A stretch of 64,000 nt of DNA from an uncultured Aquimonas sp. Its GTDB lineage: Bacteria > Pseudomonadota > Gammaproteobacteria > Xanthomonadales > Xanthomonadaceae. Below are positions 8,159-16,460 of this stretch, in pieces. The DNA is taken from NCBI RefSeq assembly GCF_937888285.1, contig NZ_CALART010000109.1:1-64000 (forward strand), given 5' to 3'. The translations under genes and the position numbers were made by a program. Each line of letters opens with the position of its first letter. The first letter of the stretch is position 1. A model generated the notes under the pieces. That model worked only from the letters and a program-made list of their open reading frames with translations. It was not told the origin of the DNA and searched no databases.

Positions 8159-8368
8159 TCAGGCCGTGTGATCGCCCTCCGGCTCCGGCTTCGCACCTTC
8201 GGCCGACTCCGAGCGGATGCGCTGGTAGATCTCTTCCCGATGCACGGCGACATCTTTCGGCGCACCGATACCGATACGCACCTGGTTGCCCTTGACCCCG
8301 AGCACGGTCACCGTGATCGAGTCTCCGATCATCAGCGTTTCGCCTACGCGGCGAGTCAGAATCAGCAT
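8159..8368 (-). CDS. csrA: Carbon storage regulator CsrA
   Basis: 69 residues. It begins MLILTRRVGETLMIGD, with RIGIGAPKDVAVHREEI following, which covers the full RNA-binding beta-barrel dimer; R44-equivalent and L4 residues are conserved. The C-terminal tail (KPEPEGDHTA) is longer than in E. coli. CsrA binds GGA motifs in mRNA leaders and represses or stabilises translation. The start is fixed by GGAGAGGTGGC directly before the ATG; this GGA overlaps the ribosome site, so autoregulation is plausible. The expected neighbour alaS is absent upstream. Confidence 0.97.
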   Translation of the reverse strand: MLILTRRVGETLMIGDSITVTVLGVKGNQVRIGIGAPKDVAVHREEIYQRIRSESAEGAKPEPEGDHTA

Positions 8369-8522
8369 GCCACCTCTCCTTGCGCCTGTTTCGCAGGGCC
8401 TTGGGCGCCTCACCCCCCGACGCGACACTCTCGATGCGCCTGTGAGCGCGGTGCCTTGCGTCGCCCAACGGCCATGCCGGCCTTCCCTAGTGCACACGCA
8501 GCGCGTGTGACATGTCTCAGCG

Positions 8523-8551
8523 ACTATAGCCAAGGCCCCCAGCCTTAGCAA
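8523..8551 (-). promoter_or_regulatory. Sigma-70 promoter of csrA
   Basis: Minus strand: TTGCTA (8551-8546), 17-base spacer, TATAGT (8528-8523). Initiation near 8516 gives a leader of about 150 bases, which contains a 7-bp hairpin (CACACGC/GCGTGTG, 8492-8508). A long leader suits post-transcriptional control. Confidence 0.7.
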
Positions 8552-8576
8552 TTCCTGAACAAGCCATGCCCGCCGC

Positions 8577-9065
8577 CTACAGGCGGCTGTAGCTCCAGCT
8601 CTGCATGCGGCCTTCACGGTAAGGCATCACGCCGTGGAAGGGGCGTGGATCCGCATCGAAGACCAGGGGCAGGAAATGGCGGTCGCCCTCCCACATCGGC
8701 AGGGCCATCAGGCGTTCGCGCTCGACCCAGACCAGGTCGCCCTCGGCGTTGCGCGGCGGCACCTCGCCGCTGAAGCGATCGATCAGGAAAATGAAGCCGA
8801 GCCAGTCTTCGCCCTGCTTGCCGAAGCCCGGCCAGTTGAGCGTGCCGCGCAGCTGCATGGACAGGCACTCGATGCCGGCTTCTTCGAGGATCTCGCGGCG
8901 CATGCCTGCAGCGATGTCCTCCATCGGCTCCAGCTTGCCGCCAAGCCCGTTGAACTTGCCGATGTGCTGGTCGTCGGGGCGCGCATTGCGGTGGATCATC
9001 AGCACGCGTTGGCGGTCGGGCGAGAGCACGTAGCCAAGCGTGGCGACGATGGGGGTGTAGGGCAT
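8577..9065 (-). CDS. Nudix hydrolase (MutT-like)
   Basis: 162 residues from the ATG at 9065 (MPYTPIVATLGYVL); an in-frame start at 9101 would add 12 residues but lacks family similarity. The Nudix box is complete: GGKLEPMEDIAAGMRREILE, then EAGI, binding Mg2+ for hydrolysis of a nucleoside diphosphate linked to X. The overall form (conserved TLNWPGFG, FHGVMPY) resembles MutT/8-oxo-dGTP diphosphatase-like proteins, but the substrate cannot be fixed. Monocistronic on the minus strand. Confidence 0.88.
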   Translation of the reverse strand: MPYTPIVATLGYVLSPDRQRVLMIHRNARPDDQHIGKFNGLGGKLEPMEDIAAGMRREILEEAGIECLSMQLRGTLNWPGFGKQGEDWLGFIFLIDRFSGEVPPRNAEGDLVWVERERLMALPMWEGDRHFLPLVFDADPRPFHGVMPYREGRMQSWSYSRL

Positions 9066-9125
9066 GCGGATCTTCACTCGGACGGCTGGGCTTGCAAGCA
9101 TAGCGACAGCCGCGCCCGGCAGAAA

Positions 9126-9158
9126 CGCGAACGCCCCGCGCGGGGCGGGGCGTTCGCG
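9126..9158 (-). terminator. Hairpin after the DUF4870 gene
   Basis: A perfect 13-bp stem (9126-9138 with 9146-9158) and 7-base loop lies 19 bases past the stop of the DUF4870 gene on the minus strand. Only three T residues follow, so termination would rest on the very stable GC stem. Confidence 0.65.
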
Positions 9159-9177
9159 GCCGGGCTGAGCAGCCCGG

Positions 9178-9603
9178 TTACTTGATGAGACGCAGGATGT
9201 AGGGGTAGCGGTAGGCGATGCCTTCGTTGGCCTTGATGCCCGCGAGGATCGCGAAGATCAGCCAGGCAACGCACAGCGCAAGGCCCAGCGGAACCGTCAA
9301 CAGGGCGCCGAGCCCGAAGGTGATGAGGGTCAGCAGCACCAGCGCCAGGCCGACCAGCAGCAGCGTCAGGTTGAAGTTGACCGCTTCCTTGCCCTGATCG
9401 TCGATGAAGGCGGATTCATTCTTTTTGATCTGCCACATCACCAGCGGCGCGATGATGTTGCCCAACGGAATGAAGAAGCCCAGCAGCGCCGACAGATGCA
9501 CGAACAGCGCGAACTGCTTTTCGCTGTTGTCAGGGCTGAGACCGGCCGGCGGCTCCGGCGGCTGAGCAAAGGGAATATTCGAGGGTTCGGGCGTGTCGCT
9601 CAT
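9178..9603 (-). CDS. DUF4870 family membrane protein
   Basis: 141 residues. The start ATG at 9603 has AAGGAG eight bases upstream; the frame opens earlier (9657) but without that site. A proline-rich N-terminus (~30 residues) precedes membrane helices around FALFVHLSALLGFFIPLGNI, a paired long hydrophobic stretch with TLLLVGLALVLLTLITFGLG, and a short basic tail. The motif DDQGKEAVNFN is the family hallmark. Function unknown. It lies between the Nudix gene and pmbA with its own hairpin terminator. Confidence 0.85.
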   Translation of the reverse strand: MSDTPEPSNIPFAQPPEPPAGLSPDNSEKQFALFVHLSALLGFFIPLGNIIAPLVMWQIKKNESAFIDDQGKEAVNFNLTLLLVGLALVLLTLITFGLGALLTVPLGLALCVAWLIFAILAGIKANEGIAYRYPYILRLIK

Positions 9604-9693
9604 CGTCAGCTCCTTGCAGGGATGATTCGGTTCGGGCGGTGTCCGTTCAGCCCGCACGTTGTCGCGCCGGACGCCACGGATGTCAAGGAAAGC

Positions 9694-11052
9694 TCAAGAG
9701 CCTTCACCGCCGCCCGCAACCGTCATGCGCCCGATCAGGATGGAGCCGGTGCGGATATGTGACCTCGGGTCGATGTCGCCGCCGACCGCCTCGATGGCCT
9801 GGTACATGTCGCGCAGGTTGCCGGCGATGGTGAACTCGTCGACCGGCCAGGCGATCTCGCCGTTCTCGACCCAGAAGCCCGCCGCACCGCGCGAGTAGTC
9901 GCCGGTGATTGTGCTGACGCCCTGCCCCATCAGCTCGGTGACCAGCACGCCACGGGCGACGCCGCCGAGCAGGTCCTCGAAGCGCTCGCCGCGCCCGTCG
10001 ACGATCAGGTTGTGCACGCCGCCGGCATTGCCGGTGCTGGCCAAGCCGAGCTTGCGCGCGCTGTAGCTGCCGAGGATGTAGCGCGTCAGCACGCCGTCGC
10101 GCACCAGATCGGAATCGAGCGTGGCCACGCCCTCGGCGTCGAAGTTCGCCGAGCGCAGACCGCGCGGGATATGCGGGCGCTCGCGCAGCTGCATCCAGGC
10201 CGGCAGGATCTGCTGGCCGCAGGCGTCCAGCAGGAAAGAGGCGCGGCGGTAGAGGGCGCCGCCCGAGGCGGCTGACAGCAGGTGCCCGATCAGGCTGCGC
10301 GCCACTTCCGGCGCGAACAGCACCGGGAACTCACCGGTCGGCGCCTCGCGCGGATCCAGTCGACGCAGGGCGCGCTCGCCCGCGCGGCGGCCGATGCTTT
10401 CCGCGGCTTCGAGGTCCTCGGCGGCGCAGGCGCTGCTGTACCAGTAGTCGCGCTGCATGTCCTCGCCCTTGCCGGCGATCAGCGAGCAGCTGATCGAATG
10501 GCTGGTGCTGCGCTCGGCGCCGAGGAAGCCATGCGTGTTGGCATACAGGCCAAGACTGGTGCCGGTGCTCACGGAAGCGCCATCGGAATTGGCCAGGCGC
10601 GGATCCAGCGAACGCCCGGCCGCCTCGCAGGCGAGCGCAAGCTCGACCGCGGCATCCGCGCCGAGGCCCCAGGGGTGCCAGAGGTCGAGATTTGGGAACT
10701 CGCGCGCCATGCGCTCGGCATCCGCGAGACCCGCGCAGGGATCGGCCTCGGTATGGCGGGCGATGGCGATCGCCTGCTGCACGCTGGTCTCGATCGAGGA
10801 TGGATCGAGATCCGCCGTGCTGGCGCTGCCCTTGCGTCCGCCGACATAGACGGTGATGGACAGGCCGCGGTCACGGGTGTGTTCGACGGTCTCGACCTCG
10901 CCCATGCGGACGTTGACGGCGAGGCCGGAATCCTCGTTGACGCCGACCTCGGCCTGATCCGCACCAAGTACCCGGCAGCGCTTGAGCGCGTCCTCGGCCA
11001 GCTGCGCCAGACGGGCCATCGATTCGTCGCTGGAAAGAGCCTGTGCGCCCAC
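9694..11052 (-). CDS. pmbA: Metalloprotease PmbA/TldE
   Basis: 452 residues, GTG start; a later ATG at 11019 is possible. PmbA (TldE) partners TldD in a heterodimeric protease that matures peptide antibiotics and clears unfolded CcdA-like proteins; PmbA is the non-catalytic subunit. Recognisable blocks: GLSITVYVGGRKGSAST near the N-terminus, GNAGGVHNLIV and the GYxRG-like GDYSRGAAGFWVENGEI near the C-terminus. It is divergent from yjgA with only 40 bases between starts, the same pairing as in E. coli. No tldD is in the window. Confidence 0.93.
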   Translation of the reverse strand: MGAQALSSDESMARLAQLAEDALKRCRVLGADQAEVGVNEDSGLAVNVRMGEVETVEHTRDRGLSITVYVGGRKGSASTADLDPSSIETSVQQAIAIARHTEADPCAGLADAERMAREFPNLDLWHPWGLGADAAVELALACEAAGRSLDPRLANSDGASVSTGTSLGLYANTHGFLGAERSTSHSISCSLIAGKGEDMQRDYWYSSACAAEDLEAAESIGRRAGERALRRLDPREAPTGEFPVLFAPEVARSLIGHLLSAASGGALYRRASFLLDACGQQILPAWMQLRERPHIPRGLRSANFDAEGVATLDSDLVRDGVLTRYILGSYSARKLGLASTGNAGGVHNLIVDGRGERFEDLLGGVARGVLVTELMGQGVSTITGDYSRGAAGFWVENGEIAWPVDEFTIAGNLRDMYQAIEAVGGDIDPRSHIRTGSILIGRMTVAGGGEGS

Positions 11053-11092
11053 TCACGTATCCTTGCTGTTTGGAACTCCGCCAGCGCACGCC

Positions 11093-11683
11093 ATGAACCG
11101 CCACGACGACAGCGAAGAATTTGATCTGGAAGACCGCGGCCCCAGCCGCAGCCAGCAGCGCCGCGACGCCCTGGCCGTGTTCGAGCTGGCCGAGCGGCTG
11201 GTGGCATTGTCCGACACCCAGCTGAAGAAGGTGCCGATGGACGATGCCCTGCGCGCGGCCGTGCAGCATACGCGACGCATCACCCAGCACATCGCCCGCA
11301 AGCGCGAGACCCAGTACCTGGCCAAGCTGCTGCGTCGCGACGAGGACGCCGTCGACGCCATCCGCGCCCATCTGGAAGTCGACCGCGACACCCAGCGCCG
11401 CGAGAATGCACGCTTCCATCGCCTCGAAGCCCTGCGCGACCGGCTGATCGACGACGAGTCGGCGCTGACCGAAGTCATCGAAACCTATCCCGAGGCCGAC
11501 CGCCAGCAGCTGCGCCAGCTGATCCGCAAAGCCCGCGACGAGCGCGCCGCCGAACGCCCGCCGGCCGCCTACCGCGAGCTCTTCAAGCTGCTGCGGGGGC
11601 TGGATGACGCGCAGCTCAAGGCCAGCCAGGCCGACGCGGGTGACGAGGACGCGGACGCGGACGACGAGGACGCGCGCGCCTGA
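11093..11683 (+). CDS. yjgA: Ribosome biogenesis factor YjgA/DarP (DUF615)
   Basis: 196 residues from the ATG at 11093, divergent from pmbA. The DUF615 core carries basic helical segments (SRSQQRRDALAVFELAERLV, YLAKLLRRDEDAVDAIRAHL). Family members associate with pre-50S ribosomal particles. The C-terminus ends in an almost purely acidic Ala/Asp/Glu stretch (DAGDEDADADDEDARA) encoded by a repetitive GAC/GAG/GCG run at 11637-11680, which is longer than usual. Confidence 0.92.
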   Translation: MNRHDDSEEFDLEDRGPSRSQQRRDALAVFELAERLVALSDTQLKKVPMDDALRAAVQHTRRITQHIARKRETQYLAKLLRRDEDAVDAIRAHLEVDRDTQRRENARFHRLEALRDRLIDDESALTEVIETYPEADRQQLRQLIRKARDERAAERPPAAYRELFKLLRGLDDAQLKASQADAGDEDADADDEDARA

Positions 11684-11728
11684 GCCCAGCCCCCGGCTGG
11701 CCCCACCTCGCGCTCGAACCTGTCGGCT

Positions 11729-12886
11729 GTGAGTCCCCACTCCCCAATCCCCGATCCCGGCCTGCACTGCCCGCACTTCGTCGCGGCCCGCTGCCGCTCC
11801 TGCGCCTGGATCGAGCGCGGCTATGGCGAGCAGCTGGCGGAAAAGCAGTGGCAGGCCGAGTCGCGGATCCGCGGCTCGCGCCTGCGCTGGCTGCCGCCGA
11901 TGGCAAGCGCCCTCAGCGGCTTCCGCAACAAGGCCAAGATGGCGGTGGGCGGCACGGTCGAGGCACCCGTGCTGGGCCTCGTCGATATCGAAGACCATGC
12001 GGTCGACCTGGCCGACTGCCTGCTCTACCCCCCTGCCCTGCAGTCCGCCTTCGAGCCCCTGCGCGAGTTCATCCGCGCAGCCCGGATCACACCCTATTCG
12101 CTGGCCAAGCGACGGGGCGAACTGAAGTATCTGCTGCTGACCATCGCACCCTCTGGCGAACTCGGCCTGCGCTTTGTCCTGCGTTCCCGAGAGCCGCTGT
12201 CGCGCATCGAGAAGCATCTGCCCGCGTTGCGATCCGAGTTGCCTGCGCTGGGCCCGGTCTCGGTGAACCTGCAGCCCGAGCACAAGGCCGTGCTGGAAGG
12301 CGACACCGAGATCCTGCTGCCGGGGCCGGACAGCCTGCGCATGGTCCTGAACGGCATTCCGCTGCATCTCAAGCCGCGCAGCTTCTTCCAGACCCACACG
12401 GAGCTGGCCGCGGCGCTGTACGCGCAGGCAGCGCGCTGGGTCGCCGCACTCAAGCCTGCGCGCCTGCTCGACCTGTACTGCGGGGTGGGCGGCTTCGCCC
12501 TGCACTGCGCGCCGCATGCAGGCGTGGTCATCGGCCGCGAGATCAGCGCCGAGGCCATCGCCAGCGCACAGCGCTCGGCCACCGAGCTGGGCCTGTCCAA
12601 TGCGCGCTTCGAGGTGGCGGATGCCAGCGCCGCGGCGGCCGTGGCCGGCGCGGTCGACGCCATCCTGGTCAATCCGCCGCGGCGCGGCATCGGCGTCGAG
12701 CTCTGTGCCGCCATCGAGGCCAGCCCGGCGCGGACGCTGATCTATTCCAGCTGCAACGCCGACAGCCTGGCCGCGGATCTGGCCCGCCTGCCGTCGTTCG
12801 AGCCCCTCGAAGCGCAGGTGCTGGATCTGTTTCCGCATACCGCGCATTTCGAGACTCTGGTGCTGCTGCAGCGCCACCCCGCTTGA
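11729..12886 (+). CDS. rlmC: 23S rRNA (uracil-5-)-methyltransferase RlmC (RumB-like)
   Basis: 385 residues from a GTG. It transfers a methyl group from SAM to a uracil of 23S rRNA (U747 in the RumB group). The N-terminus has the Fe-S cysteine cluster CPHFVAARCRSCAW. The Rossmann part includes DLYCGVGGFALH (SAM site), NPPRRG, and the catalytic/proton-abstraction block YSSCN. The 385-residue length and lack of a TRAM domain favour RumB over RumA. Start uncertain by a few codons; no strong ribosome site is visible. Confidence 0.88.
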   Translation: MSPHSPIPDPGLHCPHFVAARCRSCAWIERGYGEQLAEKQWQAESRIRGSRLRWLPPMASALSGFRNKAKMAVGGTVEAPVLGLVDIEDHAVDLADCLLYPPALQSAFEPLREFIRAARITPYSLAKRRGELKYLLLTIAPSGELGLRFVLRSREPLSRIEKHLPALRSELPALGPVSVNLQPEHKAVLEGDTEILLPGPDSLRMVLNGIPLHLKPRSFFQTHTELAAALYAQAARWVAALKPARLLDLYCGVGGFALHCAPHAGVVIGREISAEAIASAQRSATELGLSNARFEVADASAAAAVAGAVDAILVNPPRRGIGVELCAAIEASPARTLIYSSCNADSLAADLARLPSFEPLEAQVLDLFPHTAHFETLVLLQRHPA

Positions 12887-12894
12887 AAACGCCC

Positions 12895-12918
12895 CCGCCC
12901 CGCCCCATTCCGGGGCGG
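12895..12918 (+). terminator. Possible hairpin terminator after rlmC
   Basis: An 8-bp GC stem (12895-12902 with 12911-12918) with an 8-base loop starts 9 bases past the rlmC stop and precedes htpG. There is no T tract, so it may only attenuate. Confidence 0.35.
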
Positions 12919-12963
12919 CCGGTGCTCACGCACCCTTGATCCCCACCTGAACCCGGAGGCCCC

Positions 12964-14853
12964 ATGAGCCAGGTCGAGACCCATGCCTTCCAGGCCGAGA
13001 CCCGCGAGGTCCTGAAGCTCGTCATCCATTCGCTGTACTCGCACAAGGAAATCTTCCTGCGCGAGCTGATCTCCAACGCCTCGGATGCCTGCGACAAGCT
13101 GCGCTTCGAAGCGGTCACCGACGCCCGCCTGCTGGGCGGCGACGGCGACCCGGCGATCGAACTGGTGGTGGATGCCGAGGCGCGCACGCTGGAGATCCGC
13201 GACACCGGCATCGGCATGAGCCGGCAGGAGCTGATCGAGCACCTCGGCACCATCGCGCGCTCGGGCACCCGCGCCTTCATGGCGCAGCTGTCCGAAGCGC
13301 AGAAAGGCGATGCCCAGCTGATCGGCCAGTTCGGCGTCGGCTTCTATTCGGCCTTCATCGTCGCCGACCGCGTCGACGTGGTCAGCCGCAGAGCCGGCAG
13401 CGACGAAGCCTGGCGCTGGAGTTCGGACGGCAGCGGTGAGTTCACCGTCGAGCCGGCCGAGCGCGCCCAGCGCGGCAGCTCGGTGATCCTGCACCTGAAG
13501 CCCGAGGAAGACGAGTTCCTGCAGGCCTGGACGCTGAAGTCGCTGGTGCGTCGCTACAGCGACCACATCGCGTTCCCGATCCGCATGGCCAAGCCGGTCG
13601 AGGCCAAGGAGGGCGAGGAAGCTGCAGCGCCCGAGCTGGAAACCCTCAACGAGGCCAAGGCGCTGTGGACCCTGCCCAAATCCGAGATCAAGGACGAGGA
13701 CTACCAGGCCTTCTACAAGCACATCAGCCACGACTTCGCCGATGCGCTGGCCTGGACCCACAACCGCGTCGAAGGCAACCAGAACTTCACCAGCCTGCTG
13801 TTCGTGCCCGAGCGCGCGCCCTTCGACTTCCAGTTCGACCGCGACCAGCGCAAGGGGCTCAAGCTCTACGTCAAGCGCGTCTTCATCATGGATGCGTCCG
13901 AGCAGATGCTGCCCAGCTACCTGCGCTTCGTGCGCGGCGTGGTCGATTCCGACGACCTGCCGCTGAACGTCTCGCGCGAACTGCTGCAGAACAACCGCCA
14001 GATCGAGAAGCTCAAGTCGGCGGTCTCCCGCCGCGTCCTCGACCTGCTGGATCGTCTGGCCCGCGAGGACGGCGCGAAGTACCTCAAGTTCTGGAACGCC
14101 TTCGGCAGCGTGCTGAAGGAAGGCGTCAGCGAGGACACCGCCAACGCCGAGCGCATCGCCAAGCTGCTGCGCTTCGCCAGCACCAAGAGCGCCAAGTCGG
14201 ACGAGCTGCATGCGCTGGAGGACTACGTCGCGCGCATGCCGGCCGGACAAAAGGCGATCTACTACCTCACTGCCGATGGCTGGGCGGCAGCGTCGAACAG
14301 CCCGCAGCTGGAAGCGCTCAAGGCGCGCGGCATCGAGGTGCTGCTGATGCATGAGCGCATCGACGAGTGGATGAGCGGCTATCTGCGCGAGTTCGACGGC
14401 AGGCCGATGAAGAACATCGCCAAGGGCGAGCTCGACCTCGGCGACCTGCCCGACGCCGAGGAAGCGAAGAAGCAGCACGAGGAGGCCAGCAAGGCCGCGG
14501 CGCCGCTGCTGGAAGGCCTGAAATCCGCGCTGGGCGAGCGCGTGCGCGAGGTGCGGGTGTCGCAGCGCCTGACCGAGTCTCCGTCCTGCCTGGTGCTGGA
14601 GGAGTACGACATGGCCCTGCACCTGCAGCGGATGATGCGCGCCGCCGGCCACGACGTGCCGACGCCCAAGCCGATCCTGGAAATCAATCCGCAGCACGCT
14701 CTGCTCAAGCGCTTCGAGGGCGAAAGCGATGGCGAGCGCCGCGAGGAGCTGGCGCTGGTCCTGTTCGAGCAGGCCCAGCTGGCCGAGGGCGCGCCGCTGG
14801 AAGATCCGGCCGGCTTCATCCGCCGCGTCAACCGCCTGCTGCTGGCCGCGTGA
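12964..14853 (+). CDS. htpG: Chaperone HtpG (bacterial Hsp90)
   Basis: 629 residues, the family's usual size. The N-terminal GHKL ATPase has KEIFLRELISNASDACDKL, DTGIGMSRQELIEHLGTIA and GQFGVGFYSAFIVAD. The middle domain has the catalytic-loop region NVSRELLQNNRQIEKLKSA. The C-terminal dimerisation domain follows. An ideal GGAGG lies before the ATG. The stop overlaps the hslR start (GTGA), so the two heat-shock proteins form an operon. No clear sigma-32 promoter was found in the 77 bases upstream. Confidence 0.97.
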   Translation: MSQVETHAFQAETREVLKLVIHSLYSHKEIFLRELISNASDACDKLRFEAVTDARLLGGDGDPAIELVVDAEARTLEIRDTGIGMSRQELIEHLGTIARSGTRAFMAQLSEAQKGDAQLIGQFGVGFYSAFIVADRVDVVSRRAGSDEAWRWSSDGSGEFTVEPAERAQRGSSVILHLKPEEDEFLQAWTLKSLVRRYSDHIAFPIRMAKPVEAKEGEEAAAPELETLNEAKALWTLPKSEIKDEDYQAFYKHISHDFADALAWTHNRVEGNQNFTSLLFVPERAPFDFQFDRDQRKGLKLYVKRVFIMDASEQMLPSYLRFVRGVVDSDDLPLNVSRELLQNNRQIEKLKSAVSRRVLDLLDRLAREDGAKYLKFWNAFGSVLKEGVSEDTANAERIAKLLRFASTKSAKSDELHALEDYVARMPAGQKAIYYLTADGWAAASNSPQLEALKARGIEVLLMHERIDEWMSGYLREFDGRPMKNIAKGELDLGDLPDAEEAKKQHEEASKAAAPLLEGLKSALGERVREVRVSQRLTESPSCLVLEEYDMALHLQRMMRAAGHDVPTPKPILEINPQHALLKRFEGESDGERREELALVLFEQAQLAEGAPLEDPAGFIRRVNRLLLAA

Positions 14854-15269
14854 GCGGGCCCGGTTCGACGGACACGGTCGGGGCGGACAGCGTCCGCCTC
14901 GACGTCTGGCTGTGGGCCGCGCGCTGGTTCAAGACCCGCGCCCTGGCCAAGGCGCAGATCGAGGCCCACCGGATCGAGGTCGACGGCCAGCCGGCCAAGC
15001 CTTCGCGCGGCGTGCGCATCGGCACCCGGCTCACCATCGAACGCGGCGGCGACCGCCACGATGTCGAGGTAACGGGCCTGTCCGACACCCGCGGCCCGGC
15101 CCCGGTGGCGCAGGCCCTCTACCTCGAATCCGAAGCCTCGAAAGCGCGTCGCCTCGAACTGGCCGCGCAGCGCGCCGCCGAGCGCGCCGGCTACCAGCCG
15201 CCGGAAACCCGCCCGAACAAGAAAGCGCGCCGCCTGATCCGCGCGCTCGGCGACATCGAGATGCTGTAG
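14850..15269 (+). CDS. hslR: Heat shock protein Hsp15 (S4-domain RNA-binding)
   Basis: 139 residues from a GTG overlapping the htpG stop by four bases. The S4 domain (VRLDVWLWAARWFKTRALAK, then QIEAHRIEVDGQPAKPSRGV) binds RNA; Hsp15 recycles stalled 50S subunits carrying nascent chains. The C-terminal half is Arg/Lys-rich (ETRPNKKARRLIRAL). The TAG stop codon is the first triplet of a palindromic repeat (15267-15289), so the natural end of the protein may have been altered by that repeat. Confidence 0.92.
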   Translation: MSGPGSTDTVGADSVRLDVWLWAARWFKTRALAKAQIEAHRIEVDGQPAKPSRGVRIGTRLTIERGGDRHDVEVTGLSDTRGPAPVAQALYLESEASKARRLELAAQRAAERAGYQPPETRPNKKARRLIRALGDIEML

Positions 15270-15289
15270 GGTGGGCCCCGGCCCACCAT
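15267..15289 (+). repeat. GGTGGGCC palindromic repeat, copy 1
   Basis: TAGGGTGGGCC, then a CC/GG centre, then GGCCCACCA: a near-perfect hairpin. It includes the hslR stop codon and probably ends the htpG-hslR transcript. Other copies are at 15437, 39986, 40033, 40081 (degenerate) and 40128. Confidence 0.8.
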
Positions 15290-15625
15290 AGGCCCCACAC
15301 CGCCCCACCTTTGAGCTACCACGCTTCGCACGCGCCGCGCGTCCAGCCCTTGCGCTGCGCATCCGACATCCAGAGCCATGACGGCGTAAAGGACTCCCGG
15401 GCCCCGAGCCCATGCACGAGGCGTTGTCGATGCCATGGTGGGCCAGGGCCCACCCTATGAGACGGCGGAATGGCTCAGCGTGCCCACGTCTGCCGGCAGA
15501 CCGCTCACGCAGCCCTCGAAACGTCCGACACAGCACCGATTTCTTCGCATTCCCTGCACTGCTGTGCAGCAGAGATCACGGCGACCCGCTAGAATGCGGC
15601 GGTTTTGTGCCGTCGGAGAGCCCCA
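15270..15625. other. Intergenic region with palindromic repeats, hslR to pyrH
   Basis: 356 bases without a supportable gene. It holds repeat copy 1 at its left edge, copy 2 at 15437-15458 in the opposite orientation, and a possible -10 element TAGAAT (15590-15595) for pyrH without a matching -35. rpsB-tsf, which precede pyrH in many related genomes, are not here. Confidence 0.6.
15437..15458 (-). repeat. GGTGGGCC palindromic repeat, copy 2
   Basis: Read on the minus strand this is ATAGGGTGGGCCCTGGCCCA followed by CC, the same unit as copies 4 and 5. Together with copy 1 it brackets about 150 bases of unassigned sequence. Confidence 0.8.
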
Positions 15626-16354
15626 GTGAACAGCGCCCCCCTGAAGTATCGACGCGTCCTGCTCAAGCTCTCCGGTGAAGCCCTGATGGGGCGTTTCGAC
15701 TACGGCATCGACCCCGAGGTCATCCGCGGGCTGGCGCAGGAAGTGCTGGACGCCAGCCGCGCCGGCGCCGAGATCGGCCTGGTCATCGGCGGCGGCAACA
15801 TCTTCCGCGGCGCCGGTCTCGCCGCCGCCGGCATGGACCGCGTGACCGGCGACCACATGGGCATGCTGGCAACGATCATGAACGCGCTGGCCATGCAGGA
15901 CGCGATCGAGAAGATCGGCGGCTACGCACGCGTGATGAGCGCCATCAAGATCAACGCGGTCGCCGAGGACTACATCCGCCGCCGCGCCGTGCGCCACATC
16001 GAAAAGGGTCGCATCGCGATCTTCGCCGCCGGCACCGGCAACCCCTTCTTCACCACTGATTCCGCCGCCGCCCTGCGCGCGGTCGAGATCGGCGCCAACC
16101 TGATGCTGAAGGCCACCAAGGTCGACGGCGTCTACGACTCCGACCCGAAGAAGAACCCCGAGGCCAAGCGCTACGAGCGCCTGAGCTACGAAGACGTCAT
16201 CACCCGCAACCTGCAGGTGATGGACACCGCCGCCATCGCCCTGTGCCGCGACTACGGCATGCCGATGCGGGTCTACGACATGGGCGTGCCCGGCAACCTG
16301 ATGCGCATCCTGCGTGGCGAGCCGATCGGCACCCTGGTCGACCGCGGCGCCTGA
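15626..16354 (+). CDS. pyrH: UMP kinase
   Basis: 242 residues. The GTG at 15626 has GGAG nine bases upstream; a TTG at 15605 in frame is unlikely. Hexameric amino-acid-kinase-fold enzyme phosphorylating UMP to UDP. Motifs: KLSGEALMG (N-terminal phosphate loop), GGGNIFRGA, TGNPFFTTDSAAALRA and KATKVDGVYDSDP. It opens the long operon that runs to rnhB. Confidence 0.96.
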   Translation: MNSAPLKYRRVLLKLSGEALMGRFDYGIDPEVIRGLAQEVLDASRAGAEIGLVIGGGNIFRGAGLAAAGMDRVTGDHMGMLATIMNALAMQDAIEKIGGYARVMSAIKINAVAEDYIRRRAVRHIEKGRIAIFAAGTGNPFFTTDSAAALRAVEIGANLMLKATKVDGVYDSDPKKNPEAKRYERLSYEDVITRNLQVMDTAAIALCRDYGMPMRVYDMGVPGNLMRILRGEPIGTLVDRGA

Positions 16355-16460
16355 GGCGCGGGTTGCGCTGCGCATTGCCAGCCCGGACGCTGGCGCCTAT
16401 AAACCACCACCCCATCCGAACAGGCCGGCGCCCCGCCGCCGACCGACCGAGGCCACCGCC

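Noticed and set aside
12742..14697. 651-codon open frame opposite htpG
   Set aside because: Antisense artefact; htpG is clearly coding.
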